From Deltaproteobacteria bacterium (lineage in GTDB: Bacteria; Desulfobacterota; Desulfarculia; Adiutricales; Adiutricaceae), in NCBI GenBank assembly GCA_031277995.1, contig JAITLH010000281.1, forward strand, positions 1-14,799: DNA of 14,799 nucleotides. Direction: 5' to 3'. Each line of letters opens with the position of its first letter. Position 1 is the stretch's first letter. A model generated the notes under the pieces. The model did not search any database. It saw nothing but the letters and a program-made list of their open reading frames with translations, and had not been told where the DNA came from. The translations under genes and the position numbers were made by a program. Below are positions 1-7,038 of this stretch, in pieces.

Positions 1-882
1 GGAAAGGCCATAGACACCAATCGTTTCATGGTCATCTGCGCCAACGTTTTGGGAAGTTGCTACGGGACCTCGGGCCCCTCGTCGATTAACCCGGAGACTG
101 GTAAACCCTGGGGACTGACTTTTCCCATAATCACCATGGGCGACTGGGCCAGGCAGCAATACGAACTATTAAAACTTCTGGGCATCACCAGGGTTAAGGC
201 GGCGGTGGGCGGTTCCATGGGCGGCCAAATGGCCTTGGAGCTGGGCTTGGCCTACCCGGATCTTGTCGAGGACTTAATCGTTTTGTCGGCCGGCCACCGG
301 GTGACCTCCCAGGGCATGGCCTTTAGCGTGGTGGGCCGCCACGCCATCCTAAACGACCCCAACTTCAAAAACGGCCATTACTACGATGGCCCCAGTCCCC
401 TTTCGGGCTTGGCGGTGGCCCGCATGATGGCCCAAATAACCTACCTTTCCGAAGAGAGCATGGGCTTTAAGTTTGGCCGCAAGCTAAGGGGCAAAGACAG
501 CCCCGACTTTACCCTAACCGGGGTGGACTTCGAACTGGAAAGTTACCTTAACCATCAAGCCGAAAGCTTTGTCAAACGCTACGATCCCAATAGCTACCTT
601 TACCTCACTCGGGCCATGGACTACTACGACGCGGCCGCCAAATGGGGCGGCGGGGACATGGCCACCATGGCCAAGCGCCTAAAATCTCGCATCATGGTGG
701 TCTCCTTTTCTTCCGATTGGCTCTTTCCGCCGGAACTATGCCGCGAACTGGTCTCGGGCATGTGCCTAGCCAGGCGCCCCATCACCTACGTCAACATCCC
801 TTCCCGTTACGGCCACGACGCCTTTTTGGTGGAAACGGAAACGGTCAAGCGCCTCATTACCTGTTATCTAAAAAAATTCTAG
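1..882 (+). CDS. metX: Homoserine O-acetyltransferase MetX (5' partial)
   Basis: An alpha/beta-hydrolase-fold acyltransferase that transfers an acyl group, usually acetyl from acetyl-CoA, to homoserine in cytosolic methionine synthesis. The frame is open from base 1 and reads GKAIDTNRFMVICANVLGS, a typical internal MetX stretch, so the Met at nt 28 is internal. Roughly the first quarter of the usual ~370-residue protein lies outside the window. Counting from that Met, the nucleophile elbow GGSMGG puts Ser at 63 (codon 214-216). SSDWLFPP gives the catalytic Asp at 230 and YGHDAFLVE the catalytic His at 263, so the triad is complete. metW follows 63 bp downstream, the common proteobacterial arrangement, which strengthens the call. 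Acetyl versus succinyl specificity cannot be settled without the N-terminal part. The stop is TAG at 880-882. Confidence 0.95.
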   Translation, partial: GKAIDTNRFMVICANVLGSCYGTSGPSSINPETGKPWGLTFPIITMGDWARQQYELLKLLGITRVKAAVGGSMGGQMALELGLAYPDLVEDLIVLSAGHRVTSQGMAFSVVGRHAILNDPNFKNGHYYDGPSPLSGLAVARMMAQITYLSEESMGFKFGRKLRGKDSPDFTLTGVDFELESYLNHQAESFVKRYDPNSYLYLTRAMDYYDAAAKWGGGDMATMAKRLKSRIMVVSFSSDWLFPPELCRELVSGMCLARRPITYVNIPSRYGHDAFLVETETVKRLITCYLKKF

Positions 883-913
883 CCGCCTTTCCCCCCAAGG
901 GGAAAAGCCGGCT
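881..913 (+). other. Hairpin spanning the metX stop codon
   Basis: The arms 881-894 and 899-913 pair with one mismatch and one bulged A around the loop CCAA. The stem starts inside the TAG stop of metX. No T-run follows on the + strand, so it is not a canonical intrinsic terminator. It could be a weak terminator or an mRNA-stabilising or processing hairpin between metX and metW. Confidence 0.4.
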
Positions 914-945
914 AAAAAACCAACCCAATCGGTGACAAATTAACC

Positions 946-1686
946 ATGCCAAAAAAGCCCTCCGATCATGAAAATGCCCACCCGGATCTGGCCATCATAA
1001 AAGAGGCCGTGTCCGAAAATAGGCTAAATTTTGACCCCAAACTCCTCGAATCCCTGGCCCGGGTCTACGACGAAACGGCCGCCTCAGACGCCCCTCGCCA
1101 CCGCTGGCAAGATCGAGTCATAGTTGACGAAATCCCCCGGGGGGCCTACGTTTTGGATTTGGGCTGCGGGCGGGGGGAGCTTTTGGGGCAGCTCATTAAG
1201 GAGATGGACGTCCACGGCCAGGCCGTGGAAGTGGACCCCGAGGCGGCCATGGCGGCCATGGAACTGGGCGTCCCGGTCTTGAATATCGATCTCTCGGAAG
1301 TCCTTGGCGATTTTAGCGACCAGAGCTTTGATTACATAATTTTGGAAAGTACCGTCCAGACCCTAAAGGATCCCCTCATGGTTTTGGGCGAGATGCTAAG
1401 GGTGGGGAAGCGCTCGGTAGTTTCCTTTCCCAATTTTGGCCACTGGCGCACCCGCTATGATTTGTCCGTAAAGGGCCGGATGCCGGTAACCGAGAGCCTG
1501 CCTTTCCAGTGGCATGACACGCCCAACATCAGGGTCCTGACCCTCTCGGACTTTATGGACTGGTGCCGAGCCCAGGGCGTAAAAGTCCTCGCGGCTTACG
1601 GCCTCATTAACGGACACGTCAGAACCATCACCGAAAAAGACAATCTCATGGTCAAAGAAGCCCTAATGTTCATTACTCGCGAATGA
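946..1686 (+). CDS. metW: MetW, methyltransferase-fold partner of MetX
   Basis: A class I SAM-methyltransferase-fold protein that is genetically coupled to MetX. In other proteobacteria MetW is needed for, or assists, homoserine acyltransfer and methionine synthesis. Motif I is VLDLGCGRGELL at residues 69-80. The MetW-type segments FPNFGHWRTR (161-170) and WHDTPNIRVLTLSDF (189-203) follow. At 246 residues it is longer than the usual ~200 because of about 50 extra N-terminal residues, which are charged and polar (MPKKPSDHEN...). The ATG at 946 has no clear Shine-Dalgarno sequence. A GTG at 1009 would remove 21 residues but its AAGAGG lies too close, so I kept 946 with some doubt. Transcription is probably shared with metX. 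Confidence 0.93.
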   Translation: MPKKPSDHENAHPDLAIIKEAVSENRLNFDPKLLESLARVYDETAASDAPRHRWQDRVIVDEIPRGAYVLDLGCGRGELLGQLIKEMDVHGQAVEVDPEAAMAAMELGVPVLNIDLSEVLGDFSDQSFDYIILESTVQTLKDPLMVLGEMLRVGKRSVVSFPNFGHWRTRYDLSVKGRMPVTESLPFQWHDTPNIRVLTLSDFMDWCRAQGVKVLAAYGLINGHVRTITEKDNLMVKEALMFITRE

Positions 1687-1750
1687 TTCGCCGGGTTATG
1701 AACTACAGCGTTGGCTTAGGGCTTTGAAGCTTTGGCTTTGAAAAAAAAGG

Positions 1751-1779
1751 TTGCCCCCAACCTCGACTTGTGATATAAA
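1751..1779 (+). promoter_or_regulatory. Predicted sigma-70 promoter of rpmB
   Basis: The -35-like TTGCCC at 1751-1756 is exactly 17 bp from the -10-like TATAAA at 1774-1779. A TG at 1771-1772 makes this an extended -10 (TGaTATAAA). It lies about 60 bp before the rpmB start, after metW has ended, and fits an independent ribosomal-protein promoter. This is prediction only. Confidence 0.5.
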
Positions 1780-1837
1780 AGGTGTTTCCGGTTTTAGCCG
1801 GCAAGGATGCCCCTTAGGGCTATTGGAGGAATTAAAA

Positions 1838-2077
1838 ATGTCCCGCGTATGCGATTTTTGCGGAAAGGGCCCTCAAAACGGCAATAACGTTTCCCACGCC
1901 AATAACAAAACCAAGAAGATCTGGCAACCCAATCTGCAGTCGGTTCGCCATGTCGTCAATGGGGCCACCACCAGGGTTAGGGTCTGCGCCCAATGCATCA
2001 AAAGCGGCAAGGTCAATAAGCCCGGACCCAGAGACTTGTCCAAAGTTCTTCCAAAAAAAGTCGAAACCAAAAACTAG
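1838..2077 (+). CDS. rpmB: 50S ribosomal protein L28, zinc-ribbon form
   Basis: A structural protein of the large ribosomal subunit. The 79-residue length is normal for L28. The start is fixed by GGAGGA at 1825-1830, seven bases before the ATG at 1838; an upstream in-frame extension to 1751 lacks homology and overlaps the promoter. The protein opens MSRVCDFCGKGPQNGNNVSH, with KTKKIWQPNLQ next, as expected. Two CxxC pairs (Cys5/Cys8 and Cys50/Cys53) make this the zinc-binding (C+) version. rpmG, which often neighbours rpmB elsewhere, is not here. The gene stands alone between its own promoter and terminator. Confidence 0.97.
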   Translation: MSRVCDFCGKGPQNGNNVSHANNKTKKIWQPNLQSVRHVVNGATTRVRVCAQCIKSGKVNKPGPRDLSKVLPKKVETKN

Positions 2078-2108
2078 TTCCGCCCCCCAACTAAGCCCCA
2101 CAAAAACT

Positions 2109-2149
2109 TAAAAAAGCCCCTGGGCCAAACGCTCCAGGGGCTTTTTTTT
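2109..2149 (+). terminator. Bidirectional intrinsic terminator after rpmB
   Basis: A perfect 9-bp GC-rich stem (2115-2123 with 2134-2142) has a 10-nt loop, an A-run on the left and an eight-T run on the right. It works in both directions, ending rpmB on the + strand and the convergent coiled-coil gene, whose stop is at 2231, on the - strand. Confidence 0.92.
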
Positions 2150-2230
2150 GTCGCTAAAATCGATTCTTTCGCGATTGTGGCCCGCCCGCGCCCACCCTCC
2201 CGGCCGGGCCGCTTCCTACTAAACCGTTCC

Positions 2231-2734
2231 CTATTGGGCCGTCCTAAAGGCCTCGAGGGTTTTTTCGGCCTGGTCGAGTTGGTTTTTCAGTTGATCCCTT
2301 TCTTGGGTTACGGCGGTCACCTGGGCGGTCAGGGTGCCAATCTGGTTTAGAAAATCCTCATGGGCGTCTTTGATGGTGGCGTTTTCCTCGGCCGCCTTGG
2401 CCTGGTCAGCCTTGAGCTTATTTAGCGCCGTTTCCGAGTCGCTTAAGTTTCTTTTTAATAAATCGTTATCTTGGGTTAGCCTGGTTACCTCGCTTTCTTT
2501 ATTTTGCAAGTCCGAAGAGCTGGTGTTAAGGGCGCTCTTGGATTGGCTTAAGTCGGTATTGGCCTGGTTAAGGTCGTTTTGAAGTTTCGAGCTCTTACTC
2601 TCCAGGTCCGCTACTTGGTTTCTTAAATTGGTCACTTCCTTTTGGCTGTCGCTTAGGTTGGAACTTGACAGCAGCCATAGGATTAAAAACACCACCAAGC
2701 CTACGAAACCGACGATAGAGATAAACGTTTTCAT
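2231..2734 (-). CDS. Membrane-anchored coiled-coil protein of unknown function
   Basis: The 167-residue protein has one N-terminal hydrophobic segment (residues 2-22, KTFISIVGFVGLVVFLILWLL shortened here to its limits) ending in a Ser-rich turn. From about residue 27 to 160 it is almost all heptad-like, rich in Leu/Asp/Lys/Gln with stretches such as LSDSETALNKLKADQAKAAEE. There is no cysteine or lipobox. The start at 2734 is chosen because AAGGA (2744-2748) lies nine bases upstream; a longer frame to 2773 has no such site. The likely topology is a single-pass inner-membrane anchor with a periplasmic or cytoplasmic coiled-coil rod. Low-complexity coiled coils cannot be assigned by homology, so no function is claimed. 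It converges on rpmB and shares its terminator. Confidence 0.75.
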   Translation of the reverse strand: MKTFISIVGFVGLVVFLILWLLSSSNLSDSQKEVTNLRNQVADLESKSSKLQNDLNQANTDLSQSKSALNTSSSDLQNKESEVTRLTQDNDLLKRNLSDSETALNKLKADQAKAAEENATIKDAHEDFLNQIGTLTAQVTAVTQERDQLKNQLDQAEKTLEAFRTAQ

Positions 2735-2773
2735 AAAAATCCGTCCTTGTGACCCCTTAAGATTAGCTCCCAA

Positions 2774-3187
2774 GGGAAAATGTAAGCGTAAAAAAATATC
2801 TTAGACTAAACTCAAAAATAAACGAAAATCCTAAAATTTCTCCCCGCCCAAGACAAAAAACCCACCAAAAGCCCACTCAAACCAGTTTCCAGCCCAGTTC
2901 CCAAACCCAGTTCCCAAACCCGAGCCCCAACCCCGGGCCCCAAACCCAGTTCCCAAAGCCGGGCCCCGGCCCGGGCCCTAAACTAGGCCCTAAGTCAAAC
3001 CTCAGGCCAGACCTCAAGTTGGCCTGGACTGGACCAGGAGGTCTTTTGCCGTGGCTTATATTATAATATTAATTGACCGTCGCGAGCAAGAAAGACGAAA
3101 AAAGCCAAAACTTTCTTAAAACCCCCCGGCCCCGCTTCCGGGGCCCAAAACGGCGTCTTTCATAATCGCGGCCAGGATGGAGATGAG
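2774..3187. other. Intergenic region with low-complexity repeats and palindromes
   Basis: No convincing gene. The 13-bp unit CCCAGTTCCCAAA occurs at 2893-2905, 2906-2918 and 2945-2957, the first two in tandem, inside a purine-poor run from about 2862 to 2995. A dense GGGCCC/CCCGGG palindromic patch follows at 2960-2978. An AT island near 3057-3072 contains TATAAT (3062-3067), a possible -10 element for the ispH fusion, but no well-spaced -35 is visible. Confidence 0.5.
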
Positions 3188-4945
3188 GTGAGGATTAAAA
3201 CGGCTCAACATATCGGTTACTGCTTTGGGGTCCGGCGGGCCATGAACCTGACCTTCGCCTGTTTGGAAAGCCGGCAAGGGACGGTATATAGCCATGGCCC
3301 GCTTATCCACAATAAGGGGGCCCTGGACTTACTGGAAAGTAAGGGGCTTAAGTCTTGGCCGCCCCATGAGTCCGATTACGTCGATCCCAAGGGCACGGTC
3401 ATAATCAGGGCCCATGGTTTGGCCCCAGACGAGGAGAGTAAGCTAAAAGCCACGGGGCTTAAGGTCGTTGACGCGACCTGTCCCCGGGTGGCCGGGGTCC
3501 AGAGATTGGTGGCCAGTCACGTCAAGGGCGGAGGATCGGTCATTATATGGGGCACGGCCGGTCACCCCGAGGTGGAAGGGGTTTTGGGTTACGCCCAGGG
3601 CCTGGGTTACGTCGTCCCCACCCCTCAAAAAGTGGCCGAGCTGCCCGAGTTAAAAAACGTCCTCATGGTGGCGCAAACCACCCAGGACAAGGAAAAATGG
3701 CCCGAGATGACCCAAGCGGTCCTAAAGCGCTTCCCCGGGGCCAAGACCATTGACACCATCTGCCAAGCCACGGTTAACCGCCAGTCCGAGGCCCGGCGCC
3801 TGGCCAGTGAGTGTAAGGCCCTAGTCATCGTGGGCGGCCGCGATAGCGGCAATACCAAGCGCCTGGGCGCTTTGGGAGAACGGGCCGGGCTGCCTACCTT
3901 GGTGGTCGAAGGCCCGGACGAAATCGAGGCCGACTTCGTTAAGGGCCTATCCTCCGTGGGCTTGGCCGCCGGGGCCTCCACCCCCCTTTGGCAAATAAGA
4001 TCCGTCAAGCAAAGGCTGGAGGCCCTAAGCCGGGCCGGGGAACCCTCGCCCAGTAATTTTTTGAAGCGCTTTATGCGGGCCCTGGTTTTGTCCAATATCT
4101 ACATCGGCCTGGGGGCGGGCTCCCTAGGCCTAGCCCTGGCTTACGTGGCCGGCTACCCCGTTTCCGGGCTTTATTTTGGCCTCTTTTTTTTCTTCGCCCA
4201 GGTTATGCACCTATTAAACGCTTTCATCGACCGGGGCTCTAGTCGAACCAACGATCCCGATCGGGCCATTTTTTTGGTCAAATACAAAAGGGTCTTGATT
4301 TTCCTGGGTAACTGTTGCTTTCTCCTGTCCCTTTCCGGGGCCTACCTGGCCGGGCCCCTGGTCCTGGCCCTAATAATCTTTTTAAGCCTAGCCCGGGTAT
4401 TGTATAACCTCCCGATCTTTGGCCCTTACCAACAAACCCTGGGCATAGTCAGCCTAAAGGATCTGCCCATGGCCAAAAGCCTGGCCATAAGCGGGGGCTG
4501 GGCCGCCCTTCTGACCATTCCCCCAATCGCCTCGAGCCCCCCAATCATCCCCCAAACCGCCCACGGCCTTCTGATAACCGCCGTTTTGTTTACCCTGGTC
4601 TTACTAAACCTCCTGGCCCGTACCCTGGTCATGGATTTCCAAGACTGGCTAGGTGACCGGATGTTTGGCAGCCGAACCTCGGTTACCCTCTTTGGCTGGA
4701 AAAAAGCCTCAAAACTGCTCTGGGGCCTCATGGCCTTTTGGGCCCTCTTCATCGTTTCCGTCCATTTCTACCTCTTCCCCAACTCCCCGGCCCTGCTTCT
4801 CCTTATCCCCGGGCCCCTTCTAAACGCCGTCACCCTAAGATACCTCCACCGCCACATCGGCATGGGCGGTTACCTATTTGACTTTTGCCTGGACGGCCAA
4901 TTCCTCCTGGCCGGTCTCTTGGTTTGGCTATGGACCATCCTCTAA
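3188..4945 (+). CDS. ispH: IspH (HMBPP reductase)-UbiA prenyltransferase fusion
   Basis: One uninterrupted 585-residue frame. Residues 1-285 are IspH/LytB, the [4Fe-4S] enzyme that reduces HMBPP to IPP and DMAPP at the end of the MEP pathway. The cluster ligands are Cys12 (HIGYCFGVRRA), Cys98 (VDATCPRV) and Cys192 (IDTICQAT). The substrate residues His41, His76 (RAHG) and AGHPEVEG with Glu128 are present. Residues ~294-585 form a multi-pass membrane domain of the UbiA superfamily: first Asp motif N345-A-F-I-D349 with D356 later, second motif D483-FQ-D486-WLG-D490. The first motif is atypical (NA instead of ND). The start is GTG at 3188 with GGAG five bases upstream; the nearby ATG at 3183 runs straight into TGA. 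The fusion would tether IspH to the membrane next to a prenyl-consuming enzyme. The acceptor substrate is unknown. Confidence 0.9.
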   Translation: MRIKTAQHIGYCFGVRRAMNLTFACLESRQGTVYSHGPLIHNKGALDLLESKGLKSWPPHESDYVDPKGTVIIRAHGLAPDEESKLKATGLKVVDATCPRVAGVQRLVASHVKGGGSVIIWGTAGHPEVEGVLGYAQGLGYVVPTPQKVAELPELKNVLMVAQTTQDKEKWPEMTQAVLKRFPGAKTIDTICQATVNRQSEARRLASECKALVIVGGRDSGNTKRLGALGERAGLPTLVVEGPDEIEADFVKGLSSVGLAAGASTPLWQIRSVKQRLEALSRAGEPSPSNFLKRFMRALVLSNIYIGLGAGSLGLALAYVAGYPVSGLYFGLFFFFAQVMHLLNAFIDRGSSRTNDPDRAIFLVKYKRVLIFLGNCCFLLSLSGAYLAGPLVLALIIFLSLARVLYNLPIFGPYQQTLGIVSLKDLPMAKSLAISGGWAALLTIPPIASSPPIIPQTAHGLLITAVLFTLVLLNLLARTLVMDFQDWLGDRMFGSRTSVTLFGWKKASKLLWGLMAFWALFIVSVHFYLFPNSPALLLLIPGPLLNAVTLRYLHRHIGMGGYLFDFCLDGQFLLAGLLVWLWTIL

Positions 4946-4997
4946 CCCCCCCCAACCCGCCGCTCCCCATAGGCCCGGCCCCCGGGGCCGGTCTCTG

Positions 4998-5031
4998 GGC
5001 CGGCCTTTGGGCTTGTTCCCAAGGCCCGGCC
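4998..5031 (+). promoter_or_regulatory. Strong leader hairpin before the glycosyltransferase
   Basis: The arms 4998-5011 and 5018-5031 pair over 14 positions with one mismatch and one G-T pair, around the loop CTTGTT. It ends ten bases before the ATG at 5042, and no Shine-Dalgarno sequence fits between. With no T-run it is not a normal terminator. It may mark the end of the ispH fusion transcript or affect translation of the next gene. Confidence 0.5.
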
Positions 5032-5041
5032 AAACTAAACC

Positions 5042-5830
5042 ATGACCGATCCTAACTTAATCTCGGTGGTCATACCCACCTGGAACCGGGCTTGGTCGAT
5101 AAAAAGGGCCGTGGATTCCGTTTTGGCCCAAAGGGAGGCTAACTTTGAGCTAATCGTGGTCGATGACGCCTCGACCGACGATACCCCCTCCCTACTGGCC
5201 CCTTACGTCCAAGAGAAAAAACTCACTCTCCTTGGCTCTCCTAGCCAAAGGGGCGTGAGCGCTTCCAGAAACCTGGGCATAAACGCTTCCCAGGGCGCCC
5301 TAATCGCCTTTTTGGATAGCGACGACGAGTGGCTTCCCAATAAACTTAAGGCCCAGCTTGACTACATGGCCAACAACCCCCAGTACTTAATCTCCCAATG
5401 CCAGGAGCGCTGGATAAGGGGCGGCCTTAGGGTTAACCCCAAAAGAAAGCACCTCAAGAAAGAAGGGGACATTTTTGTTGACTCCCTCTCCCTTTGCCTC
5501 ATAAGCCCCTCGGCGGTCATAATCAAAAAATCCCTCTTCGACGAGGTGGGGCTTTTTGACGAAAGCTTACCGGCGGCCGAGGATTACGACCTCTGGCTAA
5601 GGGTTACCCTCTCCCACGAGGTGGGCCTACTTAACCAAGAACTGGTCATTCGCCACGGCGGCCGCCCCGACCAATTATCCTCAGCCCCGGGCCTTGACAA
5701 ATACCGCGTCGCCGCTCTAAAAAAACTACTCCGCCTGCCCCTGACGGCGCAAAAAGAACAACTCGTCAAGGACCAATTGGCCCGCCGGGAAGCCATCTAT
5801 GAAAAGGGCCGCCAAAAACGCCAAGGCTAA
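5042..5830 (+). CDS. Family 2 (GT-A) glycosyltransferase
   Basis: A 262-residue GT2-like inverting glycosyltransferase, predicted to move a sugar from a nucleotide-sugar to a cell-surface or other acceptor. The N-terminal nucleotide-binding start is ISVVIPTWNRAWSI, followed by LIVVDDASTDDT at 38-48. The metal-binding DxD is LDSDDEW (Asp92, Asp94, Asp95). The probable catalytic-base region is AAEDYDLWLR (Glu180/Asp181). There is no transmembrane helix, so it is probably cytosolic or membrane-peripheral. It lies 96 bp after the ispH-ubiA fusion in the same direction, a possible operon although two strong hairpins flank it. The donor and acceptor cannot be read from sequence. The ATG at 5042 lacks an evident Shine-Dalgarno sequence. 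Confidence 0.88.
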   Translation: MTDPNLISVVIPTWNRAWSIKRAVDSVLAQREANFELIVVDDASTDDTPSLLAPYVQEKKLTLLGSPSQRGVSASRNLGINASQGALIAFLDSDDEWLPNKLKAQLDYMANNPQYLISQCQERWIRGGLRVNPKRKHLKKEGDIFVDSLSLCLISPSAVIIKKSLFDEVGLFDESLPAAEDYDLWLRVTLSHEVGLLNQELVIRHGGRPDQLSSAPGLDKYRVAALKKLLRLPLTAQKEQLVKDQLARREAIYEKGRQKRQG

Positions 5831-5876
5831 CGCTTAAACTAATTTGGCCTGGGGGCAAATAGGTTTAAGCGTTAGC
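5826..5876 (+). terminator. Long hairpin over the glycosyltransferase stop codon
   Basis: A perfect 14-bp inverted repeat (5826-5839 with 5863-5876) includes the TAA stop at 5828-5830. An inner stem (ATTTGGCC with GGCAAAT, one bulge) extends it. There is no T-run, so it is a probable Rho-assisted terminator or 3'-end stabiliser rather than a classic intrinsic terminator. The C-rich stretch 5890-5935 beyond it could suit Rho. Confidence 0.5.
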
Positions 5877-6021
5877 GCAATCTAACCAAGCTCGCCCATC
5901 TCGCCCGCCTGGCCCGCCAAGTCCGCTTGGCCCACCAGAAAGGGCGCCGTCGCGGGCTTCAAAAACAATTAGACAGGCCAAAATAATTGTGCTATTTTAC
6001 GAAAATCAAGTTACGCAGTAT

Positions 6022-6312
6022 TTACTCAATGACGCATCTCATGTCATGTTTGAATAAGTGCCTTTGCGCCACCTCCGAGCCATTGACGGCGGCGATACAA
6101 AGATAGTCAAAATTTCCGGTCGCTTGATAGGCGAGAAGTGATTCGTTTATAAGTTGGGTATAGTAATTTTGCCTATCCTCCCAGTTGGCTCTTCTCGCGG
6201 CTTCCATGCCCCTAATAAAAGCGCTGCCTATGTCGGGGATTTGCGCTAGGGCGGGGCAGGCGTAAGCCGCGAAACTGAGCGCTATAACTAAAGATAAAAA
6301 TAGTTTTTTCAT
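6022..6312 (-). CDS. Small secreted protein of unknown function
   Basis: A 96-residue precursor with a clear Sec signal peptide: MKK, a hydrophobic core, then CPALA and a probable signal peptidase I cut before QIPDIGS at residue 24. The ~73-residue mature part is polar and contains RRANWEDRQNYYTQLINE and two cysteines (in DYLCIAA and DMRCVIE) that could form a disulfide in the periplasm. The start at 6312 is supported by AGGA (6321-6324), eight bases upstream; the extension to 6366 runs into the preceding gene and has no signal. It lies 31 bp behind the lipoprotein gene, so the two are probably co-transcribed. I do not recognise a family. Confidence 0.72.
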   Translation of the reverse strand: MKKLFLSLVIALSFAAYACPALAQIPDIGSAFIRGMEAARRANWEDRQNYYTQLINESLLAYQATGNFDYLCIAAVNGSEVAQRHLFKHDMRCVIE

Positions 6313-6343
6313 ATTATTAGTCCTAAAAAATTTAAAATGATAT

Positions 6344-6727
6344 TTAAATGGAGGTAAGAATCCCATTTGTAAACTCCATATAGAGAATATTTTCTCTTCC
6401 AGGAGAATAAATTTTGTCTACCGCGACTCCGGATTTGCCCGTAATTGAAACCTTTAAGATAATTTCATGGGGTATATACTCAAAAATTTCAAGATTTCTT
6501 CCACTTGTGGAAGTCCTAAAATGTACGTTATTTGGCCGGCCAAGCATCGAAACCACATCGCGTTGGCTCGTTCGGCCAATCGTGACATTGATATATTTCT
6601 CAGGTAGAGAAACCGCTCGGACGTGTATTACTCGTCCGGAGGGTCTACCGCCCGCTTGATAGGCGCAAGCGGACAAGAAAAATAATATAATAGTAAAAAA
6701 AATTGGAAATTTATTAATAGAGATCAT
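6344..6727 (-). CDS. BamE/SmpA-like lipoprotein
   Basis: A 127-residue lipoprotein. The hydrophobic N-terminus (residues 7-19) ends in the lipobox LSAC with Cys21. The segment INVTIGRTSQRDVVSMLGRPNN, given here only in part, matches the pattern of BamE/SmpA/OmlA-type domains: a beta strand, G-x-T, a short helix and LGxP, then strands (EIFEYIPHE). In E. coli BamE is part of the outer-membrane protein assembly complex, but many standalone relatives have other or unknown roles, so the name bamE is not justified. The ATG at 6727 has no Shine-Dalgarno sequence. The gene and its surroundings are AT-rich compared with the window's housekeeping genes, which suggests acquisition or weaker constraint. 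It is followed by the small secreted protein. Confidence 0.72.
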   Translation of the reverse strand: MISINKFPIFFTIILFFLSACAYQAGGRPSGRVIHVRAVSLPEKYINVTIGRTSQRDVVSMLGRPNNVHFRTSTSGRNLEIFEYIPHEIILKVSITGKSGVAVDKIYSPGRENILYMEFTNGILTSI

Positions 6728-6884
6728 ATAAAAACTATATTAAAAGATATTTATAAAAAATAGATGTTAATTAAATGATAAATTTAGACAAAACCTAGAG
6801 TAATAGCTCTATTTAGATTTTAATTCAAAACGAGCGTTTTATCAACCTAAATTTAAACCCCATAGTTTGACCCCAAAAACCCCC
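6728..6884. other. AT-rich intergenic region
   Basis: No gene. It separates the divergent lipoprotein (-) and 7039 (+) genes and probably carries their promoters, but no pair of well-spaced -35 and -10 elements stands out. A small hairpin TAGAG-taatag-CTCTA lies near 6797-6812. Confidence 0.4.
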
Positions 6885-6962
6885 TCCAGGCCAAATCTGA
6901 CTCTACGCGAGTCCAGGCCAAATCTGACTCTACGCGAGTCCTGGCCAAGGGTCTGACTCGCG
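6885..6962 (+). repeat. 27-bp tandem repeat, about three copies
   Basis: Copies 6885-6911 and 6912-6938 are identical. A third, degenerate copy runs from 6939 to about 6962. Each perfect copy holds GACTC-TACGC-GAGTC, a 5-bp inverted repeat that could be a protein-binding site or small hairpin. The array lies 77 bp before the start of the gene at 7039, a position that fits promoter control. Confidence 0.85.
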
Positions 6963-7038
6963 TTGGGAACCAAAACGTTCTTGATTGGTCAAGTCGCCGG
7001 CGCGGCCTAGCCGGCCAAAGCGGAAAGGAGTAAGTAAT

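Noticed and set aside
642..935. Overlapping open frame inside metX
   Set aside because: Lies in the +2 frame of the catalytic C-terminus of MetX, has His/Arg/Gly-rich low-complexity composition and no family features.
2960..2978. Possible origin or attachment site in the GGGCCC-rich patch
   Set aside because: Only composition-driven palindromes; no DnaA boxes, integrase or duplicated target site nearby.
3625..4095. A 156-codon open frame antisense to the IspH domain
   Set aside because: Arg/Ser/Pro-rich shadow of a well-supported gene, without a start signal.
6885..6962. Short CRISPR array
   Set aside because: The units are directly abutting, with no unique spacers between them, and there are no cas genes.
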